Notes: a model not told the origin generated them from the sequence alone. A stretch of DNA of 64,000 nucleotides from Lachancea dasiensis (GCA_900074725.1 LT598456.1:689488-753487); one strand, 5' to 3'; counted from the stretch's first letter, positions 28,743 through 38,943 are shown. Translations and numbers: made by a program.

Positions 28743-30662
28743 TTAGTGGTTCTCGTGTCCTTTAAAAGCTGCTTCAGTACAGACCTCTTCATACCCTGGA
28801 ATGAAAACGTAATCAATATCTTGCTGTGACAGTCTAGCTTTACTTGTGTTTCTCTTGACAAATGTATCAGGTTCCATAACACCAACGAAAACAGTGCGTA
28901 TATTTCCAGCTTGTTCTAAGATTCGGTCAACGCAGGGTTTCTGGCCGCTCAATCTTAACGAGCATGGTTCCATGGTGGTGTAAATAACAGTTCCCGGGGT
29001 CACGAATTCAAGATTGGTTTGAGAACAGTATTTTTCTAGCGCACACTGCTCTGCGTGTGTATTACCAGGTAGCTCGCGAGAATGACCGACTGCCAGGACT
29101 GTATTACCATTGACCAGCACAGCACCCACGCTGAAGGCTGTATCTGTGGGCCCGCACTTCTGAGCTTCACGAACAGCCATTTCCATATACTGACGATGAG
29201 GCTCCACTGCCCAATCAGGAAACTGTGTTTTGTAGCTCCATAGTCGCAATCCGTCGTCTTTAAATTCTGTGGATTCGTAGCAGTATGCGTGGAGCCAAAG
29301 ATCAAGATCGTTGGAACCAGGGTCTGTGTAAAAATCTGTTTCGCATTGTGCGCACTTTTCTCCAGTCAAAAGCTCCCCCTTGGAATCTGGATGATACCAG
29401 CTTTCGGCACATACAGTTTTTCCAACTTGCGATAATTTAGAAATAATGCTCGAGAAATCCCGGATCTGACCCTTTCCTAATGTAGGGCCCCAAACTTGCG
29501 GGTTTGAGTACAGTGGATCGTTTGCAATTGGGTGACCTAGGTATTGAAGATGAACTCTGATTTGGTGTGTTCTTCCCGTGTGAGGTTGGCACTTTACCAA
29601 ACTTGTGGTGCCATCGAAACTCACTCGAGTGAATACTGTTTTCGCCTCTTTAGCACCTTCATCTTCAGCATCGCAGACTGCGTTTAAAGCCAAGCGCGGT
29701 TCGACACATCGAAGGGCTTTTTCTACCACAACGCTTTCAATGGGAAATTCACCCACTACCCTTGCAATATACTCCTTCTTCACCTCTCTGGCTTTAAGCT
29801 GGTTGGCCATGTGGTCAGCACCAGCAGGTGTTTTCGCCAGAAACATCAGTCCACTGGTCAAGCGATCAAGCCTATTGCATGGATGCACCGAAACGCCTAG
29901 CTGCTTCTGTAAGATCTTGGTTATAGTATTAAACCGGTATCTACCCGTAGGATGCACAGGAATACCGCTGGGTTTATCGATAACGAGAATGTCCTGATCT
30001 TCAAAAACTATCTTGATTGGCCTTGATGTGACAGGAGGCTCGTGACGATGAATGTTATGAGAGATCAGATCACCATTGCGAACAACTGATTCCAAATTCG
30101 CTGGAACATCGTTGAGAAGTACGGAACCACTGGCAATTGTTTTGCGGTAGTATGCTTCTTCGCGGTCACGAAATTCATTCACAAATATGTCTATCAAGAG
30201 CCTATCCCGCCATCTAAGCTTACAAAAAGTTTTATACGTGAACAAATATGGCACAATTTTTCGAAGAGGACCATCAATCTTCACTTCGTAAGGCGGATCT
30301 ACCTGCTTATTGCGCAGATGGTTTGACTCTTGAATCTTAATCTTAAAACCTGAGCTGTCTCTGAGTTCTCCAGGCTGGCCATTTTTCGTCTTCTTATTCC
30401 TCAGTCTCGGAGCAGAGACATTTTGCTCAGTTTGGACTTCCTCCAATCGACCGTCTGGTGACGACGATCTTTTCTTGCAATCATGCCCTCCGACCAACTC
30501 ATCATTGTTCGTTTTGGAAGGTAAATTAGACATAATGTTCCTACAGGTGGTATTGATCGTCGCAATGGGCTTGGTGCACCTCTTGAGCATCCAACAGGCC
30601 CAGTTTACAATTATCCTTCGTCTGTTATTGAGCAACCGATGCCCAGCATGGCGAGCTCGCAT
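28743..30662 (-). CDS. RIB2: Rib2, bifunctional DRAP deaminase / tRNA pseudouridine-32 synthase
   Basis: Two enzymes in one chain of up to 639 residues (yeast 591). The middle is an RluA-type pseudouridine synthase ([20 protein letters not shown] contains the catalytic RLD Asp; [17 protein letters not shown] follows). The C-terminal part is a cytidine-deaminase-like DRAP deaminase of riboflavin synthesis ([12 protein letters not shown] and [20 protein letters not shown] supply zinc ligands). In S. cerevisiae this gene was duplicated into RIB2/PUS8 and mitochondrial PUS9; here there is one copy. The ATG at 30662 lies only 21 bp after the INP54 stop. Internal ATGs at 30590 and 30533 are alternatives, and the first 43 residues are Arg-rich and presequence-like. 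Confidence 0.94.
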   Translation of the reverse strand: MRARHAGHRLLNNRRRIIVNWACWMLKRCTKPIATINTTCRNIMSNLPSKTNNDELVGGHDCKKRSSSPDGRLEEVQTEQNVSAPRLRNKKTKNGQPGELRDSSGFKIKIQESNHLRNKQVDPPYEVKIDGPLRKIVPYLFTYKTFCKLRWRDRLLIDIFVNEFRDREEAYYRKTIASGSVLLNDVPANLESVVRNGDLISHNIHRHEPPVTSRPIKIVFEDQDILVIDKPSGIPVHPTGRYRFNTITKILQKQLGVSVHPCNRLDRLTSGLMFLAKTPAGADHMANQLKAREVKKEYIARVVGEFPIESVVVEKALRCVEPRLALNAVCDAEDEGAKEAKTVFTRVSFDGTTSLVKCQPHTGRTHQIRVHLQYLGHPIANDPLYSNPQVWGPTLGKGQIRDFSSIISKLSQVGKTVCAESWYHPDSKGELLTGEKCAQCETDFYTDPGSNDLDLWLHAYCYESTEFKDDGLRLWSYKTQFPDWAVEPHRQYMEMAVREAQKCGPTDTAFSVGAVLVNGNTVLAVGHSRELPGNTHAEQCALEKYCSQTNLEFVTPGTVIYTTMEPCSLRLSGQKPCVDRILEQAGNIRTVFVGVMEPDTFVKRNTSKARLSQQDIDYVFIPGYEEVCTEAAFKGHENH

Positions 30663-30683
30663 TTAAAAACTATGAAATAAAGA

Positions 30684-31811
30684 TCATGTGAACAGATTGT
30701 AAAGTAGCCATAATACCAGGATACCGGACACCACCGCAACTTGAGAACCGTAGCGGTCGCTTAAGTATCCAAAATAGCCAATAGTATAATCAGCTAAACT
30801 TCCGATGGCATGAGACCCAGGTCTAGCGACGTTCGCAGAGCTTTCAGCTGTCGTAGCAGACAGCTTCATTTCAATGTGAGGAACTTTCAATTGTAGGAAA
30901 ACAGGCAAGTGATCGGTGAATTGTAGCGCTTGCGTCCTTTTGCAGGTGCTATACTCGATTATTTTAGGCTGAAGAGGTTTTTCGTAGTTCTGAAAGAGAA
31001 TTCGATCGCACCAAGAAGGGGTTCGTGCTGGATGGTATGCCTCTAGGCCCGAAAGCATGAATTTGTAAGACGGAGCGAAGAGAATGGGGGGCTCCTGGAA
31101 ATTTAGGAATATGCGATTGGCCCTGCGACTGCGTGTCAATTCATCGTGTTTTGATATGGCTTCCCGGACAAGTTCAGCATCTTGGTAGTCGGTGAGGTTG
31201 GAAGTCCATTTGCTTGATCTGAAGTTTAAATCCCCGCTGAAAAAGACATGGTTGCCGTTGAAGGAGCCAAGCTCTCTTTCTAGCTCATTAACAATTGTAT
31301 GGTAGTCGCTTTCTCTTTTGAGTTGCTGTGCCTCACCTTCGTTCGCGGCTAGATGAGCAGTTACAAATATAAAAGAGTCCATTCTCTCTGTTTCGGGGTT
31401 TTGAAGTGTGAGTTTGGCAGCAGTAGCCCCCTTAAGGCTAGAATAAAGCATTCCACATTTCACTGAAGTTTTGAAGCAACTAGTTGTAATATATCTGTCG
31501 TCAACAAATACTAAGAGTCCAATGGCCCCTACACTATTTAGGGTGGCCAGTTTGAACGTGCGGTGGCTCTCTAACTGATTGAGAAGTTTTAAAACAGCCC
31601 TCGATATGTCTTGTAGCTGACATTGGACCAGTTCAGGGAAGGATCCTTGCCATATTGGTACTAGCTCTTGAAACCCCAAAACGTAGATATCATGAACTGG
31701 CTGGGAAGGTACTAAAGTCTCAATTACCCCACCAAGTTTGGCCAGCTCTGCAATTGGTAGGTTCTTGCCGCAATTCAAAGTAGATAAGAACACACTAAAA
31801 CCTTCGGTCAT
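30684..31811 (-). CDS. INP54: Inp54, tail-anchored PI(4,5)P2 5-phosphatase
   Basis: Inositol polyphosphate 5-phosphatase of the ER. The product has 375 residues (yeast 384). Family motifs: VFFSGDLNFRSS (Asp/Asn metal site) and TPSWCDRILFQ (catalytic). FVTAHLAANEGEAQ is the third conserved block. The C-terminus is a single hydrophobic segment (VAVVSGILVLWLLYNLF) at the very end, a tail anchor, as in yeast Inp54. The ATG at 31811 is used; the frame reaches a GTG at 31832. It is followed by RIB2 after 21 bp, so the two may share transcript signals. Confidence 0.93.
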   Translation of the reverse strand: MTEGFSVFLSTLNCGKNLPIAELAKLGGVIETLVPSQPVHDIYVLGFQELVPIWQGSFPELVQCQLQDISRAVLKLLNQLESHRTFKLATLNSVGAIGLLVFVDDRYITTSCFKTSVKCGMLYSSLKGATAAKLTLQNPETERMDSFIFVTAHLAANEGEAQQLKRESDYHTIVNELERELGSFNGNHVFFSGDLNFRSSKWTSNLTDYQDAELVREAISKHDELTRSRRANRIFLNFQEPPILFAPSYKFMLSGLEAYHPARTPSWCDRILFQNYEKPLQPKIIEYSTCKRTQALQFTDHLPVFLQLKVPHIEMKLSATTAESSANVARPGSHAIGSLADYTIGYFGYLSDRYGSQVAVVSGILVLWLLYNLFT

Positions 31812-31986
31812 GATAGTAGTCGAATCGTTCACCCAGATTTTTTTGATTTTCGCAAACGCCTTCTTTGTAGTAAAGGCACTTGAAAACCTAATATTACGAT
31901 TATCTCTGAAAACTAAAAACGAATGTACGCAAATATATGCTTGGACTTTGATTTGTTCTATTTAAATCCGACCCCGCGGCAAATCA

Positions 31987-34773
31987 TCATCCTTTTAAAA
32001 AGTCCATAAAATCCATTGTGTCGCCGGAAGCTTCATCTTGGTTATTAGCTTGGTCGAGACTTTCGTCTTCAAGTGAAGTTCTTCCAGCTTGGCCGCCTGA
32101 CACGCCTGCGTGACTCGACGACGTTACTCTTTGATCATTGGTACTACCACGAGTTAAATTGATAAAAGGAGATTGTGAAATCTGAGAAGTTCGTGATGAA
32201 CTGTATTTCGACCGATGCAAAGGAGGCGGGCGTGGTGGAAAATTGTTATTTGGAAGGGAACTTTGGTCGGCAATGTTGGTCATATCGTAGTCCGGCTTAA
32301 ATACCGAAGCCACAGCGCCCGTGGAATCATATTGTGTAATGTTCTGTAACGCTAAATTTAGCCCAGGAATGTCGAGGTTGTTTCTGTGTTGACTACTGCG
32401 TATCTCATAATCCAGCTCATCCAAATCTATTCCCTCGAGCATGGGAAGCATGTGAACAAGTCGCCATAGTAAAGGGATCCGCACATATCCTTGGTTCTCA
32501 TAAATTATCTCACCGGTAGAACCTGAGATGTAAGAGCCTTTCCGCACGTTGTCAATGTCTAGAACTTCTTTCAGCGCTTCTGAACAACGGAGCCTGGTGT
32601 TCGCTGGGTGCTCATTTTCGGCACGCTTTCCCAAATAGTACTCATCCCAGTAGGCCGCATCGTTACATCTATCGTCAAAATTATAATCATTCTTGACAAA
32701 TCCCTTGAAAAATCGATAGCAAAACCAAGCAACCCTTTTCCATCTTTGAGGCTTGTGGCGCCAGCACTCAAGTTTAGACCACCGACCACGAAAAAACCAG
32801 CCTCTCTTGCCCATTTCACTATTGCATATCTCTCTGATGGCCTGTTCCCCAATTTCACCTTTCAGTGAATAATTGTTGTAGAGCTCTTTCCTAGTTATTG
32901 CAGCCCATGAATGTCTCCAGGGACGCTCTCGGTAGACAAATACGAGAACATCGACGCAGCAACTGAATGGTTGCATAAATGTGGCGATGTATGAAAGCCA
33001 GACAATTGGTCCGTGAACTACTTCATTATGGTATTGAACGACATCAACAATGAATGGAAATGTCCATATGATGACATATGAACATGGATAAATGAAAATA
33101 GATCTCAACTGCTTTTGGATTTGCGCTCTTCTCTTTTTGAAGTCTTGATATGTTTCTGACTGAAAGTTTTGCTGGAGCCCAATAATGTGGTTTGGATCCA
33201 ATGCAACAACACTAGGACCTGCTTCAGATCGATCGTCCGCCGATTCGCCGCCGACTGGTCCCGATGGCCCGGTGCCACTTTTGCGAGTACCGTAACCCTG
33301 CCCTTCTGTCTTTTTGCCTCGTGGAACTGTTCCCGGTTTTTTTGCATCATTGTACGGCGCCCCATTAATCTGCTTCGGTTCGGTAGTATTGTGGTTTTCA
33401 TGGTTCGCGTAATTCAAATTGCTGTTTCTTGATCCGTTAGAAGTTGAGTGAGCTACTTGTGCATCTTCTGGGCCTAACAAGACCGAAGAAAGAGCACGAG
33501 GGCTTGTACTGGAGGACATGCGTCTAGTCGGTATGCGCTTAGGATAATTTGGGGTTGGAGAGTTTCCTCGAAGTGGCATCTGCGGGCGCTGAGCTCCAAG
33601 GGCGGGATATTGGTTACCTGAAGAATGTTGAGGTAAACCTGCACTTTCACCAACAGCTCCCAGACTGCAAACTCGTGTCAATGACTCAAAGTTTTCATCC
33701 TGATTGGAAATCTCGCCGTCTTCCTCGTTATAGTCTTCCAAGTAGAGAAAGAAGAAATTGACCACACTTCGCACGACCTTTCTTATTCCTAGCTTTTTGG
33801 TGGCATACTTAAAATAGAGCATTAGCCTCTGATTCAACGACAATAGTCTTCCCTTGCTGTCTCGGTCGCCGTGGATGTTTACACTGCTTTCGTATCTAAA
33901 GGAGCCGATTTGATTTTTGATCTTACGGTTCTCTCTGGAAACGAACACGTAGATGCTGATATAAATTGTGAATATCAGTATGATAATGAAATACCTAGGA
34001 CCCCAACTTAAGACAAGGCGATACCACCATGGGCGCGGCGCTAAGTAGCACCATGCGCTCATGGCCTTGTATCCCCCTACTCGCGCCTGAAAGCGAAATC
34101 CAAACTTATTGTTGTCCAGGATTACTTTGTCATTCACATTAACGGGAATATAAGAGTTGAACTCTATGAACGCCAGGCTGGCAAGTATCATTGGAAGCAG
34201 AAAAGTGACAGGAATTAAGTAGTGCCGTAAGTAATACAGTCCACCCTCCATATTGCCCGTCGACTTGTTTTGCCATTTCCATGACGGAACAAAAATGAGC
34301 AAAGCAAAATGAATTGCGAAAATTGCAATTGCGAAATCAGCTCCTTCGATTGCGAAGCTGGTGAACCACCCCAAAGTATTATAAAATGCCGGGAATCCGT
34401 ACACCCTATTTTCACAAAGAATGGCTATGGGGTAAATCAGTAAGACCAATGCCTTGAGGAGATCGCATGAAATGAGGAAAAAAATCAAGTGGTGACGAAA
34501 CACCTTTCGCCGCTTATCAATGCACAGGATTAGGAATATTCCAAAAAAGGCGAAAATTATTGAAAGGGAAGACGAAGTAATCGCTATTCCTCGCAGTCGC
34601 AGCAGCTCGCCCTTTGTATATGTTGAGAACATACCCGGCAGCCCCAGTAGCTGATTAACCGTTGTAGTATTCCACGTACGATTCAAGGACACGGGTTTTA
34701 TAACTCTATCGCCAACCACAAAGGTGGTATTTGGCAGGGATATAGATCGCGTCTCTGTGGATATGCTGGCCAT
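31987..34773 (-). CDS. GPR1: Gpr1, plasma-membrane glucose/sucrose-sensing GPCR
   Basis: G-protein-coupled receptor that, with Gpa2, activates the cAMP-PKA pathway on sugar. The product has 928 residues (yeast 961). Five hydrophobic helices are packed in residues 45-290 (for example SLSIIFAFFGIFLILCI and DFAIAIFAIHFALLIF). A very long third intracellular loop (about 300-555; Ser/Asn/Pro/Gly-rich) precedes the last two helices (SIFIYPCSYVIIWTFPFIVD, then PIVWLSYIATFMQPF). The C-tail contains a conserved WKRVAWFCYRFFKGFVKNDY block. It is the chromosome IV-type neighbour (YDL035C) interleaved with INP54 and MET22. Confidence 0.94.
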   Translation of the reverse strand: MASISTETRSISLPNTTFVVGDRVIKPVSLNRTWNTTTVNQLLGLPGMFSTYTKGELLRLRGIAITSSSLSIIFAFFGIFLILCIDKRRKVFRHHLIFFLISCDLLKALVLLIYPIAILCENRVYGFPAFYNTLGWFTSFAIEGADFAIAIFAIHFALLIFVPSWKWQNKSTGNMEGGLYYLRHYLIPVTFLLPMILASLAFIEFNSYIPVNVNDKVILDNNKFGFRFQARVGGYKAMSAWCYLAPRPWWYRLVLSWGPRYFIIILIFTIYISIYVFVSRENRKIKNQIGSFRYESSVNIHGDRDSKGRLLSLNQRLMLYFKYATKKLGIRKVVRSVVNFFFLYLEDYNEEDGEISNQDENFESLTRVCSLGAVGESAGLPQHSSGNQYPALGAQRPQMPLRGNSPTPNYPKRIPTRRMSSSTSPRALSSVLLGPEDAQVAHSTSNGSRNSNLNYANHENHNTTEPKQINGAPYNDAKKPGTVPRGKKTEGQGYGTRKSGTGPSGPVGGESADDRSEAGPSVVALDPNHIIGLQQNFQSETYQDFKKRRAQIQKQLRSIFIYPCSYVIIWTFPFIVDVVQYHNEVVHGPIVWLSYIATFMQPFSCCVDVLVFVYRERPWRHSWAAITRKELYNNYSLKGEIGEQAIREICNSEMGKRGWFFRGRWSKLECWRHKPQRWKRVAWFCYRFFKGFVKNDYNFDDRCNDAAYWDEYYLGKRAENEHPANTRLRCSEALKEVLDIDNVRKGSYISGSTGEIIYENQGYVRIPLLWRLVHMLPMLEGIDLDELDYEIRSSQHRNNLDIPGLNLALQNITQYDSTGAVASVFKPDYDMTNIADQSSLPNNNFPPRPPPLHRSKYSSSRTSQISQSPFINLTRGSTNDQRVTSSSHAGVSGGQAGRTSLEDESLDQANNQDEASGDTMDFMDFLKG

Positions 34774-35106
34774 TTTTTAGATGCTCGCGACAACCCACCG
34801 TGCCAATCTTCAAAAATTGACCCCTGCGACTCTTGTTTGATAATTCTGAAGGTTGCAAAATATTCTGATAAAGAAAAGTAGTCCCAATTCACTCTGAAAT
34901 AAAGATAAGTGAACACTTCTTGGTTCATAAAGACCATACACACAGCAGCTGGGCTCCAAGATGATGTGGTTCGCGACTTGACAGGCTTACAGGATTGGTA
35001 AGAAGTTGTAATTTATTTCACTAGATTGCCATTTTCAAGTAATAAAAATATGGTGCACTATATACGAGCAAGAAAGCTGTTCTGTTCAGCCATTTAACTC
35101 CCCATC

Positions 35107-35140
35107 AACTGTGAGCATTAGGCCTTGTGATCTCACAGTT
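35107..35140. repeat. Perfect 9-bp inverted repeat
   Basis: AACTGTGAG (35107-35115) and CTCACAGTT (35132-35140) are exact reverse complements with a 16-nt spacer. It lies 334-367 bp upstream of the GPR1 ATG. Confidence 0.65.
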
Positions 35141-35582
35141 ATCTCTTTCGAAGCCATTGGGGAGCCAAAGTTGAAATTATTTTCACCGTCTCGCCTTGTT
35201 GGTGATCCGAGTTTTAGGAGCGCTGCGTCGTCTCGAAAATCTTCAGGGCCAACTATCCAAAATGGTATATGATTGGCCAGACAAGCCTATCGAGATGTGA
35301 GTCTTGGTTACGTGAAAGAAGCTCCATGCAACCAACCATTCTTCACTGTACTTTCTTTATCACTTTATACTATAAGTCACATTAAAGTTACTCTGAATTT
35401 GCATCCAAGTGCTAGCAGGTATTCTCGGTTTCTCTGCTTAGTGTGTAGCTTCCAGTAGACCCGCTATTGTACGTTTACTATTCAAAGCTTAAGTTAAAAA
35501 CTTTCAACGAAAGAAAGCGGCATAGTAATTTATATCAAGAACTTGAGCCTTGGCCGTCCAAGAAATTTCTATTCGTCCCAAT

Positions 35583-35626
35583 CGTCAGTCCAAACTGACG
35601 TCTGAATATTTGGTGTCCATTCAGAC
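35583..35626. repeat. Two abutting perfect stem-loops
   Basis: Hairpin 1 is CGTCAGT-CCAA-ACTGACG (35583-35600). Hairpin 2 pairs GTCTGAAT (35600-35607) with ATTCAGAC (35619-35626) around an 11-nt loop. They lie about 160-200 bp past the stop of the Myb/SANT-like gene and could sit in its 3' UTR or in an independent small RNA. Confidence 0.65.
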
Positions 35627-35783
35627 TTAACTTCGATGCAGTTCAGAGGAATACTGTCTGCTAACATTTTCCAATAGTTATGCCCCTCACACCTTGGTTT
35701 TGCCCTAGAGCGGAAATATATTGATTTTTGACGCTACTCCCCAAGCAGCTTAGTATTACATGGCCTGCCGTTCCATCAGGGCG

Positions 35784-36845
35784 TTAAGATCGCAGCTCGT
35801 GTAATGAGTTTTGCAGAACGTGGAGTAATGTGTCCTTAATACGCAATTGATCATTATCCAGATCGTGAGCGTAACCCAAGACCCCCAAAATGGAAGTTAC
35901 CCGCTTTACATTCGAGTCTGTTGCCTTGCGTATTTCTTGCTGGCGCAAAAATGCCAGCCGCTCGTGTTCTACTGCCAGCTGCTCCATCTGCACCGCCAAT
36001 TGCTTGGAACGGTACTCCTCGCCATCCCTTCTCGCAGTAGCATACGACTCGATTCTGCGCTTTGAAGAACCCACGCCTTCACTTCCGAGGCGGTCTAATT
36101 CCGCTATTTCTGGTTCGACGCTGGCAAGAGCAGGATCCGTAGTGTCACCCAGCATTTCCCCGGCACTCCGCTTAACTCGTTGTCCCTCAAATTTTTGCAG
36201 GTCTGCCTTCCTTTCTTCGGCTTCATACTTGAGATTTGTGACCTTTTCTAGCATCAGGTCCAATCTGGGCACACCTGTGAGTATGAAGTCTTTCTTGGCT
36301 TCCTCAACAAATAAACGCGAGTGTGCCTGCTCCAGTAGGTATTTGAACCGCGTTTTACACTGTAGCTCTGTGGGCACCACTCGCGACGGAAAATCCACAG
36401 ATCTAAGAACATTGTACCATACACATACCCATTTTAACGAGATGAAGCTGCTTTGTTCTAGCTTTCGCAGAGTCTGATCCTTTCCATTTTCGAAGCCGTA
36501 GAAGGGCCCAATCTCGTAGCAATACTTCAACAAGTTGTAAGTAGACACACTGCTCCACTTGAATTTATATTTTTTATCATCGTCCGCAGATCTGTAGCCC
36601 ATTGCCCTTAGTAACTCATTGACGGCGTTCACCATTTGTGCTTGCGCTCCCTTCAAATCCCTAATGGTGTTCAACTCTTGTACCAGCACTTCCTGATGAT
36701 AATATTGCAAAGGAGGTTCAAGCTCCTCTTGTGGACCATCGGGGTCTATCTTTGTAATGGGTTCAGTGGGTGAAATCTCCGCCATTCCCACCACTGCCGG
36801 ATCCGTAGTATTTTCGACCTCATCGTCTTTGTGGAACTGGTCCAT
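35784..36845 (-). CDS. Myb/SANT-like (trihelix-type) protein of unknown function
   Basis: I do not recognise a named orthologue. The 353-residue protein has an acidic N-terminus and then a region at about residues 90-180 with the spacing of a Myb/SANT-like or trihelix domain: KFKWSSVSTYNLLKYCYEI, then FISLKWVCVWYNVL, then PTELQCKTRFKYLLEQ (two tryptophan-bearing helices and a Gln-Cys-Lys-x-Arg third helix). A charged coiled coil follows (RSKQLAVQMEQLAVEHERLA). A TTDPA motif occurs twice (near residues 14 and 235). DNA binding is an inference. It has no counterpart between GPR1 and MET22 in S. cerevisiae. Domesticated transposase-derived regulators share this architecture, but nothing transposon-like flanks it. 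Confidence 0.6.
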   Translation of the reverse strand: MDQFHKDDEVENTTDPAVVGMAEISPTEPITKIDPDGPQEELEPPLQYYHQEVLVQELNTIRDLKGAQAQMVNAVNELLRAMGYRSADDDKKYKFKWSSVSTYNLLKYCYEIGPFYGFENGKDQTLRKLEQSSFISLKWVCVWYNVLRSVDFPSRVVPTELQCKTRFKYLLEQAHSRLFVEEAKKDFILTGVPRLDLMLEKVTNLKYEAEERKADLQKFEGQRVKRSAGEMLGDTTDPALASVEPEIAELDRLGSEGVGSSKRRIESYATARRDGEEYRSKQLAVQMEQLAVEHERLAFLRQQEIRKATDSNVKRVTSILGVLGYAHDLDNDQLRIKDTLLHVLQNSLHELRS

Positions 36846-37336
36846 TGTTTATCGAATTATTGTATCGATGATGGCCCAATTGACGCCTATAGACGACCTT
36901 ATGAACTATGTTGTTCGACTTCAGAACATGGGTCGAAAACCAAGTGAATATCTTTTGTTTGGACTTTATATACGATAATAACGAGTAGAAAATTTTTTCC
37001 GCCGAGTCAAAAATCAACTGGTCGGCGATCATGAGCTTCCTGAGAGATAACGACACGAAATTGTTAAAGCTGAGTTGAGGGCTTCATAAAGGAAGCAGTT
37101 GGCGTTTTTTAGATACTGGTTGTTGGAATTGAGCTAGCTGTGATTCCGCTTAAGGCTGGCTGATTATTTCGTATTTCAATTCAATCAGGATGATGTTCAC
37201 AAAAATGAACGAATGCCTTTATGAAAGAACAAGAAAAACTCCCAACAACTTTGATTCAAGCTCATTCGTTCAAACATTTGTTATCATTAATCTATTTCAA
37301 AGTTGGTAATTTGATTGTTAACGTTTCGGGACGGTA
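36846..37336. other. Intergenic region Myb/SANT-like gene / MET22
   Basis: About 490 bp upstream of the Myb/SANT-like gene and downstream of MET22. Apart from the TATA box it shows nothing recognisable. Confidence 0.45.
36964..36973 (-). promoter_or_regulatory. TATA box of the Myb/SANT-like gene
   Basis: On the minus strand the sequence reads GTATATAAAG, about 120-128 bp upstream of the ATG at 36845. It fits the TATAWAAR consensus. Confidence 0.55.
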
Positions 37337-38422
37337 TTACTTAGGACCCAGAACAGCTGAAGATGCCTTGACAACGCTCTGGTGGAGGTCCTCTGGACCG
37401 CTAGAGGCAATCACACCCTTGGACACCAAAGTTCGGCCTTGCGAAAAATCTAGCGGCAGATTATTGAAGCTGTCGGTGTGAACACCGCCTGCTTCAAGCA
37501 CTAAGACATTACCGGCTGCATGGTCCCAGATTTTCTCCTGATATGAGAGTTTCAAAGGGAGTCTCAGATAGACGTCGCCTAGTCCGAGTGCCAAAAGACA
37601 GTATTTCACCTGAGAGTCCAAATGCAGAGAGCTTGTAATACCGAGTTGTTCCTTGACTTGAGATTGTTCAGAATGGGCCGAGTGCCCCTTTTCTACGCCC
37701 TCTAACGAGACCATGTCCTTGGTTGTGCTCAACGTCCTGCAGTTGATCGGCATCCACTCGAAATCGGAAATCATTGGTGCGTAAAAGGCACCCTGACCTC
37801 TCACCGCACGGAAAATATACCCCAGTTCCTGAGCGCTCTGTGGGCTAGGATCCTTACCGCCGTAATGTGCGAGTTGCAAGTTTGGACACCCAATACATCC
37901 AAGCTGAACCACACCGTCTACTATCAGCGCCAAGCATACTGCAAATTGCTCCCCGCGCAAAAACCCTTTGGTTCCATCGATTGGATCCAGGCACCAAAAC
38001 CGGGACTTCCCGCCTCCTTCATAGTTGCCGAGGTCGATTACCTTACGAACATCCTCTAGCGAACTTAAGGGAAATTCTTTAGTGGTAAATTGCATTCCTG
38101 GAAAGCCAGAGGCCGATGCCCCGAATACCTTGGCAAAATGAGAGTCGTTTTCCTGGATTTCACTCAAAATCTTGGAAACGAATGCGTCGCTCAAGCCTGT
38201 GGATTCCTCTTCCCCCACAATTTTGTCCTCCGGGAAATTCGCCTTGATGGCATTAATGATGACAGCCTGAGCAGAATAGTCACCTACAGTTACTGGAGAC
38301 GTGTCCTCCTTTGTAATAGTGCTATCCTTGCTGGCGATGACCTGGGACTGGATCCGTTTGGTAAGCAGAGAAGCTTTTCTAAGCGCCTGAGTGGCAACGA
38401 AGAGTTCTTTTTCGAACGGCAT
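37337..38422 (-). CDS. MET22: Met22/Hal2, 3'(2'),5'-bisphosphate nucleotidase
   Basis: Hydrolyses PAP (3'-phosphoadenosine 5'-phosphate), a by-product of sulfate assimilation; lithium- and sodium-sensitive in yeast. The product has 361 residues (yeast 357). Inositol-phosphatase-fold motifs: IVGEEES, then FWCLDPIDGTKGFLRGEQF (metal-binding DPIDGT), and the late KIWDHAAGNVLVLEAGG. The order INP54-GPR1-MET22 interleaves the two yeast segments. No Cbf1-type CACGTG is seen in its short upstream region. Confidence 0.96.
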   Translation of the reverse strand: MPFEKELFVATQALRKASLLTKRIQSQVIASKDSTITKEDTSPVTVGDYSAQAVIINAIKANFPEDKIVGEEESTGLSDAFVSKILSEIQENDSHFAKVFGASASGFPGMQFTTKEFPLSSLEDVRKVIDLGNYEGGGKSRFWCLDPIDGTKGFLRGEQFAVCLALIVDGVVQLGCIGCPNLQLAHYGGKDPSPQSAQELGYIFRAVRGQGAFYAPMISDFEWMPINCRTLSTTKDMVSLEGVEKGHSAHSEQSQVKEQLGITSSLHLDSQVKYCLLALGLGDVYLRLPLKLSYQEKIWDHAAGNVLVLEAGGVHTDSFNNLPLDFSQGRTLVSKGVIASSGPEDLHQSVVKASSAVLGPK

Positions 38423-38943
38423 TGTTTATAGTATTGATTCCTAGACGTTCCAGTTACTCGCGTTTCCAGAAAGTGACTGCTTAAAGGTCACAATTGGCCG
38501 TTTTTGCAGGTTTCCTGTTGAATGGCCAGGTGGTGGTGATCATTTTGAACTGAGGTGGCATCCGAATGTTACTCTTGGCAGGTGATATCATGTGATCATG
38601 ATATTGATCATTTGGACGCCAGACTTGTCCTAGTTTTGACTTGTTTCTGTATGAGCAACGTCTGTAAAGCCATCGTAATCTTCCGTTACCACCTACCAAC
38701 GATGGTGATTGATCCCATGCTATGGTATTCCGAATACCTGATGATCTTTTTTCTTATAGGAAGAATTGTATTGCCACGTAAGTAAAAAGTGATCTATTTG
38801 AACGTACTGTCGGGATGTCCTGGTAAGTAGCATTGAGCACCGCTGCATATACCATACTCTCTCAGTTCTTATACGTCTAGTTATGAACTCGAAGCTGAAA
38901 TTTCAACGAGTTTTTTCTGGCGTTTCACGAATCCCGCTTGCCT
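38423..38943. other. Intergenic region MET22 / SLM3
   Basis: About 520 bp. A nearly perfect 9-bp inverted repeat (GATATCATG at 38584-38592 and CATGATATT at 38597-38605) is the only structure noticed. Confidence 0.45.

Larger units (their letters stand above)
34774..35783. other. GPR1 upstream region with perfect stem-loops
   Basis: About 1 kb between GPR1 and the stop codon of the next minus-strand gene. It contains three perfect inverted repeats (35107-35140, 35583-35600 and 35600-35626, the last two touching). A 66-codon minus-strand open stretch (35086-35286) starts directly after a TAG and has no ATG at its beginning. No tRNA is seen. Confidence 0.55.

Noticed and set aside
35086-35286. 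66-codon minus-strand open stretch upstream of GPR1 (contains NHIPFWIVGPEDFRDDA)
   Set aside because: It starts directly after a TAG with no ATG at its start, and no GTATGT- or GTAAGT-type donor with a TACTAAC branch site was found upstream for an intron.
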